DNA of 64,000 nt from assembly GCA_024636985.1 (NCBI GenBank), contig JAGXFY010000021.1, positions 1 through 64,000 of the forward strand, in the 5' to 3' direction. Positions 1 through 7,901 of the stretch are shown here, in pieces (within the stretch, counting starts at the first letter, position 1; every line of letters starts with the position of its first letter). The translations under genes and the position numbers were made by a program. This DNA comes from Petrocella sp024636985 (GTDB taxonomy: Bacteria; Bacillota; Clostridia; Lachnospirales; Vallitaleaceae). A model generated the notes under the pieces. The model saw only the letters and a program-made list of their open reading frames with translations, made no database searches and was not told the origin of the DNA.

Positions 1-96
<96 letters not shown>

Positions 97-290
97 TCTC
101 TTGCTATAGAATACTCGCTGGTCTTTTTTTGACTTGAGCTTTCGCTCTTGTTACTAAAAAACCAAGCTTGCTTTTGCTACATAATGAATTACATAGCGTC
201 CGTTTTAAATTACTTTTTGATAGGTTGGTTTACTGTTCAGTTTTCAATGTTCAGGTCTTAATTTTTACCTCGCAAACCGTTTAGGTCAGC
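97..290 (-). other. 16S rRNA leader transcript region
   Basis: About 190 bp separate the predicted rRNA start point from mature 16S. On the minus strand the leader contains ACATTGAAAACTGAACAGT (roughly 235-255), which resembles the conserved Gram-positive rrn leader with its boxA-like antitermination element. It also has short inverted repeats (for example GAGCGAAAGCTC) that could be part of the RNase III processing stem. No coding region is seen. The antitermination role is inferred from other Firmicutes. Confidence 0.6.
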
Positions 291-297
291 GAAAAGT

Positions 298-326
298 ATT
301 ATATCATAACCATTTTGCTAAGTCAA
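298..326 (-). promoter_or_regulatory. Strong sigma-A promoter of the rRNA operon
   Basis: On the minus strand, -35 TTGACT (321-326), a 17-bp spacer and a perfect -10 TATAAT (298-303). The start point would fall near 290, giving the leader described separately. It lies between tRNA-Ser(GGA) and 16S, so the rRNA operon can fire independently of the upstream tRNA promoter. Confidence 0.85.
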
Positions 327-357
327 TGCTATTTCAACATTTTCTTAAGTTACTAAA

Positions 358-445
358 CGGAGAAAGAGGGATTTGAACCCTCGCGCCGCGTTAACGACCT
401 ACTCCCTTTCCAGGGGAGCCCCTTCAGCCGCTTGGGTACTTCTCC
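358..445 (-). tRNA. tRNA-Ser (anticodon GGA)
   Basis: The minus strand folds into a class II tRNA: acceptor GGAGAAG pairing with TTTCTCC, D-arm, anticodon stem CTCCC/GGGAG around loop CTGGAAA (anticodon GGA), a long variable arm (TAGGTCGTTAACGCGGCGC) and T-arm GAGGG/CCCTC with TTCAAAT. The discriminator base is G, as expected for serine. The 3' CCA is not encoded (the next bases are TTT), so RNase Z cleavage and CCA addition are needed. It reads UCC/UCU codons. Confidence 0.97.
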
Positions 446-509
446 AAACGTTGAATAAACACACGTTGCACTTCTAATATTCCTAGAAATCTAATGGTCT
501 AGATTTCAA

Positions 510-595
510 CGGAGAAGGTGGGATTTGAACCCACGGTCCCTTTCGGGATCACTGGTTTTCAAGACCAGCTCCTTAAGCCACTCGGACACCTCTCC
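510..595 (-). tRNA. tRNA-Ser (anticodon UGA)
   Basis: The minus strand folds into a second class II serine tRNA: acceptor GGAGAGG/CTTCTCC, anticodon stem CTGGT/ACCAG with loop CTTGAAA (anticodon UGA), a long variable arm containing GATCCCGAAAGGGACC, T-arm GTGGG/CCCAC and discriminator G. CCA is not encoded. It reads UCA and, by wobble, other UCN codons. It lies 64 bp upstream of tRNA-Ser(GGA) in the direction of transcription and probably shares its transcript. Confidence 0.97.
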
Positions 596-629
596 AGATG
601 TATGCTTGCGCACTGATTGGCGCTTAATT

Positions 630-658
630 AATTTATCATATCTCATTAATGGTGTCAA
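630..658 (-). promoter_or_regulatory. Sigma-A promoter of the tRNA-Ser pair
   Basis: On the minus strand, a perfect -35 TTGACA (653-658), a 17-bp spacer and -10 TAAATT (630-635). It sits about 35 bp before tRNA-Ser(UGA). Read-through past both tRNAs would add to 16S transcription. Confidence 0.75.
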
Positions 659-718
659 CACTTTTCTTCTTTTTTTTATTTATGCAAAATGCAGTCCTTT
701 TTCAAGTACTAAACGCCT

Positions 719-742
719 AAAAGCCGCTCAATAGCGGCTTTT
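719..742 (-). terminator. Intrinsic terminator after the ispD-side operon
   Basis: A perfect 10-bp stem AAAAGCCGCT/AGCGGCTTTT with a 4-nt loop. It lies downstream of the last minus-strand gene of the ispD cluster and before the tRNA promoter. The T-run is longer on the plus strand, so it may work in both directions. Confidence 0.65.
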
Positions 743-826
743 ATTTTTTACTATTACCCTTTAAATACCATGAGATTCTGTTGTTGTCAGAAAACTCTAA
801 GTACAATATGCTTTGTATGAAAATAT

Positions 827-1030
827 TCACTCCTCATAGCCTTCGAAATCATCGCCATATTTTTCGTAGGTGTCTAAAAGATTAATGTTTTTTTTCTTCA
901 TCGGTTTATGTTTTGGCTCTATCCTATTGAGTCGTGGTAGTCCTTTTTCATTTTGGCTCGGATGACTCCTAACATGTTTTTTGATGCGCTCATCTTTGTC
1001 CAACTCTTCCTGTTCCTTTCTTTTTGGCAT
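827..1030 (-). CDS. Small highly charged protein of unknown function (67 aa)
   Basis: I do not recognise this protein. It begins MPKRKEQEELDKDE and is rich in Lys, Glu and Asp with no hydrophobic segment, so it is probably cytosolic and partly unstructured; the C-terminus is acidic and aromatic (YEKYGDDFEGYEE). The ATG at 1030 was chosen because GGAGGA lies 5 nt upstream; a longer frame would begin inside ispD without a ribosome site. It follows the ispD stop by 14 bp and is the last gene before the terminator at 719-742, so it is probably cotranscribed with ispD. The good ribosome site supports a real gene. Confidence 0.6.
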   Translation of the reverse strand: MPKRKEQEELDKDERIKKHVRSHPSQNEKGLPRLNRIEPKHKPMKKKNINLLDTYEKYGDDFEGYEE

Positions 1031-1044
1031 AATGTCCTCCGGTA

Positions 1045-1740
1045 TTAATCGTCTGTTTGATGCTTTGCAATCCATTCACCATAAGCTAAATCGGATGGTG
1101 TGGTTATTTTGATATTATCATAGGAGCCTTCTACCATTTTTACATCATGATTCATTAATTCTTCTATCAACATGGCATCATCCCAAAAATCTGTGGAACA
1201 TGCATATCGTTTTTCATAGGCTTGTTTAATCAAATTCAAGTCAAAGGCTTGTGGGGTTTGAACGGCCCATAACAACCTGCGATCCGGCGTTTTTATAACC
1301 ATATGGTTTCTATCAACGCTTTTTATTGTGTCTTTGACCGGTACACCTAAAACAGCCGCATTACATTTAATAGCTACTTGAATGAGTTTTAATATATCTT
1401 TTTCCTTGACGAAGGGTCTTGCACCATCATGAATCAGCACCAAGCCTTCACCTTCAATAGACTTTAAAGCGTTATGTACTGAATCCGGTCTTTCATTACC
1501 ACCTTTTACCATTTTTTTGACTTTTGAAAAATTATTCAAAGTAAGTATATTTTTTTCAACATAAGACTTTTCATCTTCTCGTACGACCAGAAAAATGTTG
1601 TGGATGGCTTTCATTTCTTGAAAGACCATTAAAGTATGATACAAAATAGGATAACCTGCCAGTTGAATAAACTGCTTATTCTGATGGTGTTCCATTCGAT
1701 TCCCCATGCCTGCTGCTAAAACAATCACATTGATTTCCAT
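1045..1740 (-). CDS. ispD: 2-C-methyl-D-erythritol 4-phosphate cytidylyltransferase
   Basis: Third enzyme of the non-mevalonate (MEP) isoprenoid pathway; it transfers CMP from CTP to methylerythritol 4-phosphate. The 231-aa length is normal for IspD. Visible motifs are the nucleotide-binding LAAGMGNRM at residues 8-16, a Lys at 22 in the usual activating position, HDGARPF at 104-110, PVKDTIK near 134-140, TPQAF, and the C-terminal DNIKITTPSD. AGAGGT precedes the ATG. It lies 71 bp after tsaD and directly before a small charged ORF. No ispF is adjacent, although ispDF pairs are common in other bacteria. Confidence 0.95.
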   Translation of the reverse strand: MEINVIVLAAGMGNRMEHHQNKQFIQLAGYPILYHTLMVFQEMKAIHNIFLVVREDEKSYVEKNILTLNNFSKVKKMVKGGNERPDSVHNALKSIEGEGLVLIHDGARPFVKEKDILKLIQVAIKCNAAVLGVPVKDTIKSVDRNHMVIKTPDRRLLWAVQTPQAFDLNLIKQAYEKRYACSTDFWDDAMLIEELMNHDVKMVEGSYDNIKITTPSDLAYGEWIAKHQTDD

Positions 1741-1811
1741 AATGACCTCTTATTCATCTGTACCTTATAATTTTTCATATTGACTTTCATATGATTTTTC
1801 TATCCCTGACC

Positions 1812-2831
1812 TTAACCAAACTGAATATTGGATGAGGCATTCAGTGACATATCATGCTGTATACCGTTTTTATAATCATAGTAGGCCGCTATACCAATCA
1901 TAGCAGCATTATCCGTGCAATAAATTGGCGAAGGATAATAGAGCTCATAGCCATTCTCTTTAGCTTTTCGATGCATTTCTTCTCGAAGTCGACTATTTGA
2001 GGCGACACCACCGGCTAATGCTATTTTACTTATATTCAGATTTTTAGCTGCCATCATAGTCTTGTTTGTGATAACTTCTATAACCGCCTCTTGAAACGAT
2101 GCAGCCACATCGGATGGATTGATGGTCTCATCTTTCATTTTCATCTGATTCAGATAGTTTAAAACCGCCGATTTGATACCACTAAAACTAAAGTCATAAG
2201 ACCCTTTTTCTAAATATGTTCTTGGGAAATCAATAGCCTCTCCATTACCCGTTTTTGCTAATACATCTATTTTGGGACCACCCGGATAACCCAGTCCGAT
2301 ACTTCTAGCAACTTTATCATAGGCTTCACCTACAGCATCGTCTCTGGTTCGCCCGATAATATTATAGCTTCCATAGTCCTTGACTTCTACTAAGTGCGTA
2401 TGACCACCTGAGACCACCATACATAAAAAAGGTGGTTTTAAATTATGTTCAATGTAATTTGCGGATATATGACCTTCAATATGGTGTACGCCTATTAACG
2501 GAATATCAAGGGCAAATGCAATGGCTTTTGCCTCAGCCAAACCTACCAACAGGGCACCTATCAGCCCGGGGCCATGGGTGACCGCTACTGCATCTAAATC
2601 CGCAAAGGTAATTCCTGCTGCATTTAGAGCTTCATCTATAATCGGATTCATTTTTTCAACATGCTTTCGCGATGCCACCTCCGGAACTACACCACCGAAT
2701 TTGGCATGCAATTCAATTTGTGAGGATATGGCATTGCTCAGTATTTCTTTGCCATTTTTAACAACTGCTGCCGATGTTTCATCGCATGATGTTTCAATAG
2801 CTAATATAATCATATCTTTTTCATTTTTCAT
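1812..2831 (-). CDS. tsaD: tRNA N6-adenosine threonylcarbamoyltransferase TsaD
   Basis: Catalytic subunit that moves threonylcarbamoyl onto A37 of ANN-decoding tRNAs (t6A), working with TsaB and TsaE, which are also encoded in this window (7188-8339). The 339-aa ASKHA-fold protein has the start motif AIETSCDETS (11-20), the metal-binding HIEGH (117-121), the GGHTH loop, and C-terminal GGVASNSRLR and YCTDNAAMIG. TAGGTAAC lies before the ATG; an internal Met at residue 7 is also a possible start. It is 12 bp after an anchored unknown protein and upstream of ispD, probably in one transcript. Confidence 0.96.
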   Translation of the reverse strand: MKNEKDMIILAIETSCDETSAAVVKNGKEILSNAISSQIELHAKFGGVVPEVASRKHVEKMNPIIDEALNAAGITFADLDAVAVTHGPGLIGALLVGLAEAKAIAFALDIPLIGVHHIEGHISANYIEHNLKPPFLCMVVSGGHTHLVEVKDYGSYNIIGRTRDDAVGEAYDKVARSIGLGYPGGPKIDVLAKTGNGEAIDFPRTYLEKGSYDFSFSGIKSAVLNYLNQMKMKDETINPSDVAASFQEAVIEVITNKTMMAAKNLNISKIALAGGVASNSRLREEMHRKAKENGYELYYPSPIYCTDNAAMIGIAAYYDYKNGIQHDMSLNASSNIQFG

Positions 2832-2843
2832 TTTTGTTACCTA

Positions 2844-3434
2844 CTATTCTATTATGATTGTATCGTCAACCGGAACCCATCCTTTGATAAACCAAAGTCC
2901 CTCCGATCGTTCCAATACATACTGTTGTTGAATATTTTCACTTTTTCCGACGCTGTTTGGAATAAACACGACTTTTACAAACGCTAAAGTATTATCAGTA
3001 GGGCTATATTCCGGCAACATCACCCTATAATCCACAATGTGATCTTCACCTTCAGCGGCTCTTCTAACTTCTTCAATGATACTTGCCATATGTTCTTCTT
3101 CAGGATTTAGCTCTAACAAGTCCTCAGTGTAATAAGTTCTTTGAACTTTTGCAAGCAGTCTGACTTCTTCCTCTGTTAGATTCCCTGAATACATAACTTT
3201 CATCAACATGGTATTGAACTTAATGATTTCATAAGGACTTTTTTGAAGCTTTTCAACATTGAATGTTAACATACCTGTATTGGCTTTTGCTAGTGGCAGT
3301 ATCTCTTTTTCTTCAATAATCTCATCAAACAATTTTTCTGCTGCTTCTTCCTTATTTTTGTTGTATATGCTTGGATTAAAAATCAATAAAGCACCTAATC
3401 CTATTAAGACCAGTACGGCAATAATCTTTCTCAT
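2844..3434 (-). CDS. Membrane-anchored protein of unknown function (196 aa)
   Basis: I cannot name this with confidence. The protein starts MRKIIAVLVLIGLGALLIFNP, a single N-terminal hydrophobic segment without a clear Cys lipobox, followed by about 170 polar residues rich in Glu, so it is probably anchored with its bulk outside the cell. The C-terminal part (YRVMLPEYSPTDNTLAFVKVVF...YVLERSEGLWFIKGW) looks like a beta-rich NTF2/lipoprotein-type fold. The ATG at 3434 follows AGGAGG by 7 nt; an upstream in-frame extension lacks a ribosome site. It is the first gene of the tsaD-ispD transcript. Confidence 0.7.
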   Translation of the reverse strand: MRKIIAVLVLIGLGALLIFNPSIYNKNKEEAAEKLFDEIIEEKEILPLAKANTGMLTFNVEKLQKSPYEIIKFNTMLMKVMYSGNLTEEEVRLLAKVQRTYYTEDLLELNPEEEHMASIIEEVRRAAEGEDHIVDYRVMLPEYSPTDNTLAFVKVVFIPNSVGKSENIQQQYVLERSEGLWFIKGWVPVDDTIIIE

Positions 3435-3538
3435 AGAAATCCTCCTTGTACAACACGTCATTTACATGTAAGGCTTATCATCTCTAAGCCCTTCTATAAA
3501 TATATCGGAAAAATAACGTAAAATATGAGTCTGCTGCA

Positions 3539-4447
3539 CTAGTCTTCGAATTTTAACGTTATCGTTTGACGATCTTTTGCCACAAAACTATTTGGAAATA
3601 TCTTTTGTGCCACATATTCAAAATCTTTTGGCTTTACAAGGGCCGGACTAAAATGAGTTAGCCACATTGTTTTTACATGCGCTGCTTTTGCCAGTTCTGC
3701 TGCTTCCCAAAAGGTCATATGCTTATATTCTTTTGCTTTGTTATCTTCATCCGGGTCGCCATACATCCCTTCACATATGAATAAATCCGCTTCCTTTGCG
3801 TGTATGACTATGTTGTCGATCGGTCTTGTATCTGTACAGTAACTTACTTTAATACCTTTTCTTTCCTCGCCAAGCACCATGTCTGGCGTCAATAGACGTT
3901 CTTCATGAAAAACTTGATCACCTTTTTGTAATACCGACCAATATTTAATTGGAATATCTGCTGCTTTGGCCTTATCCATATCAAATTTTCCGGTTCTATT
4001 AATGATAATATTATAGCCATAGCACGTCACTTTATGGTTCAATTTGTAGGCTTCAATCTGATATCCTTTGTAATCAATACGATTAAAATCATCTTCAAGC
4101 TCTATGAACTCTATTTCAAAGGGTAGTTCCGGTGCTATGACTCTAAGTCCGTTAACGACACGTATGACACCTTTAGGTCCTATTATTTTTAAGGGTTCTG
4201 TTCGATCAGAATTCCCCATTGTTAAAAGTAATCCAGGTAAACCACTTGTGTGATCACCGTGAAAATGTGTAAAGCAAATAATATCAATTGATTTAAAGCT
4301 CCACCCTTTTTGTTTTAGAGTAATTTGAGTACCTTCGCCACAATCAATCAATAGATTGCTGCCGTTGTATCTTGTCATCAGGGATGTTAACCATCTGTTG
4401 GGCAATGGCATCATACCGCCTGTTCCTAATAAACATAAATCTAACAT
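3539..4447 (-). CDS. rnz: Ribonuclease Z
   Basis: Zinc-dependent endonuclease that cuts the 3' trailer from tRNA precursors lacking an encoded CCA, as both serine tRNAs in this window do. The 302-aa metallo-beta-lactamase fold has N-terminal LLGTGGMMPLPNR, the signature FTHFHGDHTSGLPG (His61, His63, Asp65, His66), DCGEGT, CTDTRP, EGMYGD and the late HMTFWEAAELAKAA and LTHFSPA motifs. The length matches the short bacterial RNase Z form. It has its own extended -10 promoter (TGTTATAAT, -10 at 4496-4501) about 50 bp upstream and is probably transcribed alone or into the following tsaD cluster. Confidence 0.93.
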   Translation of the reverse strand: MLDLCLLGTGGMMPLPNRWLTSLMTRYNGSNLLIDCGEGTQITLKQKGWSFKSIDIICFTHFHGDHTSGLPGLLLTMGNSDRTEPLKIIGPKGVIRVVNGLRVIAPELPFEIEFIELEDDFNRIDYKGYQIEAYKLNHKVTCYGYNIIINRTGKFDMDKAKAADIPIKYWSVLQKGDQVFHEERLLTPDMVLGEERKGIKVSYCTDTRPIDNIVIHAKEADLFICEGMYGDPDEDNKAKEYKHMTFWEAAELAKAAHVKTMWLTHFSPALVKPKDFEYVAQKIFPNSFVAKDRQTITLKFED

Positions 4448-4495
4448 AGTTTTGCTTCTCTCTTTTTATTATTATTTATTGGTTTAAGTGTCAAT

Positions 4496-4501
4496 ATTAT
4501 A
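4496..4501 (-). promoter_or_regulatory. -10 element of the rnz promoter (extended type)
   Basis: On the minus strand, TATAAT preceded by TG with one base between (TGTTATAAT), 48 bp before the rnz start. The -35 is weak (TAGAAC at 17 bp), as is usual for extended -10 promoters. A dispersed repeat (4540-4584) lies just upstream. Confidence 0.55.
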
Positions 4502-4539
4502 ACACAAATGTCTCCAAGGTTCTAGCGCATCAAGATTAT

Positions 4540-4584
4540 CAAGAAAAGAAGCTACGCTTCGTTATGAGCTCTGCTCATATTTCT
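4540..4584 (-). repeat. 45-bp dispersed double-hairpin repeat, copy 1
   Basis: This is 44/45 identical to 55884-55928, in the same orientation. On the minus strand it contains two small hairpins, ATGAGC-AGA-GCTCAT and GAAGC-(GTA)-GCTTC, then TTTTCTT. It lies between the tkt terminator and the rnz promoter. The two copies differ by one base in the second hairpin loop. Confidence 0.85.
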
Positions 4585-4622
4585 GAACGGTTCGAAAGGA
4601 AACTTCCTTATTCCTTGAGATT

Positions 4623-4665
4623 AAAAAAGCTGCTCTCTTGTTGAACCAATCAACGAGAGGGCAGC
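4623..4665 (-). terminator. Intrinsic terminator of tkt
   Basis: On the minus strand, a long stem GCTGC-CCTCTCGTTGATTGG/... closing with AGAGAGCAGC and followed by six T residues. It begins 13 bp after the tkt stop codon. Confidence 0.9.
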
Positions 4666-4678
4666 TCATATTTACTTC

Positions 4679-6661
4679 TTAAAGATCTTTTGCAGCATTA
4701 TATACAGCTTCTGTCGTAATACCATAGGCTTCGTATACTTTCGAACCTGGTGCTGAAGCTCCAAATGTATCTATACCTAGTACTTTACCATCTAAGCCGA
4801 CATACTTATACCAAATAGCTGTTGCACCTGCTTCAATGGCAATTCTCCTTCGACATTCTTTTGGTAATACAGCTTCTTTATACGCTTCCGATTGTGCATC
4901 AAAGAGATTCATTGCCGGCATACTGACCACTCTGACATCCATACCCTCTGATCTTAATTTTTTTGCCGCTTCATAAACATATTCCACTTCTGATCCTGAA
5001 CTTAATAGAATCAAGTCCGGAGTAGACTTGTCAGAGTCTGATAAAATATAACCACCCTTTAACGCTTCTTTTCCGGTTTCTTGATAATAAGGTACATTCT
5101 GTCTGGTGAGCACAATTGCCGTAGGTGTATGCTTATTTGTTACAGCATAGTACCAAGCAGCCGCTACTTCTTTGGCATCTGCCGGTCTAAACGTTGTAAA
5201 ATTCGGGATTGTACGCAACATGGTCAACTGCTCAACCGGTTGATGGGTTGGTCCATCTTCACCTACACCAATACTATCATGGGTTAAGACATAAGTTAAG
5301 GGTTGATGCATAATGGCTGATAGTCTTGCCATTGGCTTCATATAATCACTAAAGACAAAAAATGAAGAAACAAAAGCTTTAAAACCACCATGAATACTAA
5401 TACCATTCCCTATGCCTGCCATTGCCAACTCACGTACACCAAAATGAATGTTCATCCCTTCATATTGGTATGCTGAAAAATCGCCTTGCCCATTCATATA
5501 GGTTTTGGTAGATGGAGCTAAGTCTGCTGCGCCTCCAAATAAATTTGGAATAATCTTAACAAGTCTCTGTATAACTTCTCCTGAAATAGATCTTGTCGCA
5601 TTTGATTTCTCATCAAATGTCCAAAAAGCATCATCATCTAACGCACTTAAATCTTGTTCATTTTTTAACTGGTTTTCAAGTTCAAGGGCAAGTTCCGGAT
5701 ATTTTTCTTTGTAGGCTTCGTACTTGTTTTGCCATGCTTCTTGGGCTAAAACGCCTTTATTGTTAACACTTGCCATATGTTCATAGACTTCCTTCGGCAC
5801 AGTAAAACTCTCTGACTCCGTCCAACCTAAATTCTTTTTAGTCTCAACAATGTTATCATCACCTAAGGGCTCTCCATGGGCACTGTGCTTACCTTCTTTT
5901 GCAGGGCATCCGTGACCGATTAATGTTTTTACAATAATGAGTGAAGGTTGTGTAAGGTTTTTCTTTGCTTTTTCTATCGCAAAACCGATGGCTACAGGGT
6001 CATTTCCATTTTCAACTTCAAGCACTTCCCAATGATAAGCTTTAAAACGTGCACCTACATCTTCTGTAAAAGCTAAATCTGTGCTTCCTTCTATGGTGAT
6101 GCTGTTTGAATCGTAAAGTGTAATAAGTTTACCAAGTTTGAGTGTTCCTGCAAGGGAAGCCGCTTCCGAAGTAATACCTTCCATTAAGCAACCATCTCCA
6201 ACAATTGTATAAGTATAGTGATCAATAATGTCCATTTGATCCTTGTTGAATCTAGCAGCTAAATTAGCTTCTGCCATGGCCATACCAACTGCATTCGTAA
6301 ATCCTGCACCAAGGGGACCTGTGGTTGTTTCAACACCAACGGTATGTCCAAATTCCGGATGCCCAGGTGTTTTACTATCCCACTGTCTAAAGGACTTAAT
6401 ATCCTCAATGGTTAATCCATAATCAAATAAATGCAACAATGAGTAAAGTAACATGGATCCATGTCCGGCGGAAAGGACAAAACGGTCTCTATTAACCCAA
6501 CTTGGATCTTTTCCATTATGGTTCATATGGTTAGCCCACAATTCATAAGCCATAGGTGCCGCACCCATAGGGAGTCCCGGGTGTCCTGAATTTGCTTTTT
6601 GCACAGCTTCAGCTGACAAAATACGAATACTATTAATCGATAATGTATCTATTTCCTTCAT
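4679..6661 (-). CDS. tkt: Transketolase
   Basis: Thiamine-diphosphate enzyme of the non-oxidative pentose phosphate pathway; it moves two-carbon units between ketose and aldose phosphates. The 660-aa length is full. N-terminal GHPGLPMG (26-33) and HGSMLLY, the ThDP/metal motif GDGCLMEG (155-162), the mid-domain DSIGVGEDGPTHQP, and the C-terminal GASAPGSKVYEAYG are all present. AGGAGGT lies 4 nt before the ATG. It has its own promoter (6716-6743) and terminator (4623-4665), so it appears to be monocistronic. ThDP supply genes are not nearby. Confidence 0.97.
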   Translation of the reverse strand: MKEIDTLSINSIRILSAEAVQKANSGHPGLPMGAAPMAYELWANHMNHNGKDPSWVNRDRFVLSAGHGSMLLYSLLHLFDYGLTIEDIKSFRQWDSKTPGHPEFGHTVGVETTTGPLGAGFTNAVGMAMAEANLAARFNKDQMDIIDHYTYTIVGDGCLMEGITSEAASLAGTLKLGKLITLYDSNSITIEGSTDLAFTEDVGARFKAYHWEVLEVENGNDPVAIGFAIEKAKKNLTQPSLIIVKTLIGHGCPAKEGKHSAHGEPLGDDNIVETKKNLGWTESESFTVPKEVYEHMASVNNKGVLAQEAWQNKYEAYKEKYPELALELENQLKNEQDLSALDDDAFWTFDEKSNATRSISGEVIQRLVKIIPNLFGGAADLAPSTKTYMNGQGDFSAYQYEGMNIHFGVRELAMAGIGNGISIHGGFKAFVSSFFVFSDYMKPMARLSAIMHQPLTYVLTHDSIGVGEDGPTHQPVEQLTMLRTIPNFTTFRPADAKEVAAAWYYAVTNKHTPTAIVLTRQNVPYYQETGKEALKGGYILSDSDKSTPDLILLSSGSEVEYVYEAAKKLRSEGMDVRVVSMPAMNLFDAQSEAYKEAVLPKECRRRIAIEAGATAIWYKYVGLDGKVLGIDTFGASAPGSKVYEAYGITTEAVYNAAKDL

Positions 6662-6715
6662 AATTACCTCCTTGATATGTATGGCCAGTTCTTACTCTGA
6701 GCATCTTCCACTAGC

Positions 6716-6743
6716 ATTGTATCATAATTCTAGTGGATTTCAA
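6716..6743 (-). promoter_or_regulatory. Promoter of tkt, with flanking inverted repeat
   Basis: On the minus strand, -35 TTGAAA (6738-6743), a 16-bp spacer and -10 TACAAT (6716-6721) with an upstream TG (extended -10). An inverted repeat CCACTAG/CTAGTGG (6708-6714 and 6730-6736) brackets the -10, which could be a regulator site; the regulator is unknown. Confidence 0.7.
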
Positions 6744-6760
6744 GTGAAAAACTGTTCATA

Positions 6761-7201
6761 TTATTTTAGTTGCTCTTTCCACATAATAATGGCATCTTCT
6801 TTGGGAAAGTCATAAAATCCTTTACGACGCCCCGCTTCAACGAAGCCAAGTTTTTTATATAGCTTCAATGCTTGAAAATTACCACATCTTACTTCTAATG
6901 TCAGCTTTTTTATTTGGTTTTCTTGTGCATGTGCCATAAGCTTCTCCATTAAGATTAACCCCAAACCCCTATTTCGATAACCTTTTTTTACGGCGATGTT
7001 GGTAATATGTCCCTCGTCAAAAATCTTCCACAATCCTGCATAACCAATTATTTCGCCCTCATTCTCCATAACAAGATAATGACTTCTTGGACTGATGACT
7101 TCCATTAGAATAGATTCCCTCGTCCAGGGCGATGAAAAAGCCTCTAACTCTATGGCATAAACTTGCTCCACATCTTTTTCAACGATTTCACGAATTTCCA
7201 T
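6761..7201 (-). CDS. rimI: Ribosomal protein alanine N-acetyltransferase RimI
   Basis: GNAT-family acetyltransferase of 146 aa. In E. coli RimI acetylates the N-terminal Ala of S18. Motifs include the N-terminal YAIELEAFSSPWTRESI, the acetyl-CoA loop VKKGYRNRGLG (R/Q-x-x-G-x-G/A type) and the C-terminal EVRCGNFQALKLYKKLGFVEAGRRKGFY. It overlaps the end of tsaB by 14 bp, the classic tsaE-tsaB-rimI order, which implies translational coupling. The exact substrate in this organism is inferred. Confidence 0.9.
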   Translation of the reverse strand: MEIREIVEKDVEQVYAIELEAFSSPWTRESILMEVISPRSHYLVMENEGEIIGYAGLWKIFDEGHITNIAVKKGYRNRGLGLILMEKLMAHAQENQIKKLTLEVRCGNFQALKLYKKLGFVEAGRRKGFYDFPKEDAIIMWKEQLK

Positions 7202-7901
7202 TCATCTTTTCCTCATATTCTCGTTCTGCTTGAGATAATCTATAGTAATTGGGCTGATGGGTCAGATAATCCTCCCATTCACCTTTATTATATTTTTCTA
7301 TAGCTAAAAACCCTAATGTACTGGCTCTTGGTAAAAATTCAATGGCTCTTGCGACTATGATTTCATCTTCTGAAAGGTAGCTTCTAATGACACTTTCATG
7401 GGCTTCAAATCCATCTCCCAAAAAAATAATAGGCTTATTATAAGTTTTTAGTTGCTCGAGTAGTTCTGTAACAAGCATCTGATCTATGGGTATTAGGTTA
7501 TTCATCTTATCACCCTCATATACGTAGGCACCCGAAAAAACATGTTGTCTTCTGGCATCCAACATGGGACATATGATGCTATCTGTTGTTTGAATGTTAT
7601 GTGCCATACTCTCAATGGTGGATACACCAATGATAGGAACGCCAAGTACATGTGCTAATCCCTTCGCTGTGGCACTACCAATTCTAAGACCAGTATACGA
7701 TCCAGGACCTTTAGATACTGCAATAGCGTCTAGTGATGATAACTCCAAACCAAGCTGATCTTTGAGTGAATCCAGCATCGGCATAATGGTTTGTGCATGA
7801 TTTTTTTTGTTGTTTAGAATATATTCACCAATAATCTTAGTGTCTTCTATGATTGCTACGCCTGCCACCATAGCTGAACTCTCTATTGCCAATATTTTCA
7901 C
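7188..7901 (-). CDS. tsaB: tRNA threonylcarbamoyladenosine biosynthesis protein TsaB
   Basis: Non-catalytic partner (YeaZ) that scaffolds TsaD and TsaE for t6A37 formation. The 237-aa protein opens with MKILAIESSAMVAGVAI and has the family motif VSKGPGSYTGLRIG and the ASKHA-type GVSTIESMA segment, but lacks the metal-binding histidines of TsaD, as expected. It starts immediately after the tsaE stop and overlaps rimI. Its partner tsaD lies 4.4 kb further along, separated by tkt and rnz. Confidence 0.94.
   Translation of the reverse strand: MKILAIESSAMVAGVAIIEDTKIIGEYILNNKKNHAQTIMPMLDSLKDQLGLELSSLDAIAVSKGPGSYTGLRIGSATAKGLAHVLGVPIIGVSTIESMAHNIQTTDSIICPMLDARRQHVFSGAYVYEGDKMNNLIPIDQMLVTELLEQLKTYNKPIIFLGDGFEAHESVIRSYLSEDEIIVARAIEFLPRASTLGFLAIEKYNKGEWEDYLTHQPNYYRLSQAEREYEEKMNGNS

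Noticed and set aside
525..734. A 69-codon plus-strand frame near the tRNA-Ser genes
   Set aside because: It begins inside the tRNA-Ser(UGA) gene and crosses the tRNA promoter; no coding signal.
2521..2931. A 136-codon plus-strand frame opposite tsaD
   Set aside because: It overlaps conserved TsaD motifs in antisense and has no ribosome site or protein-family features.
6708..6736. Terminator of rimI
   Set aside because: The CCACTAG/CTAGTGG inverted repeat brackets the tkt -10 and lacks a T-run; a regulatory dyad is more likely than a terminator.
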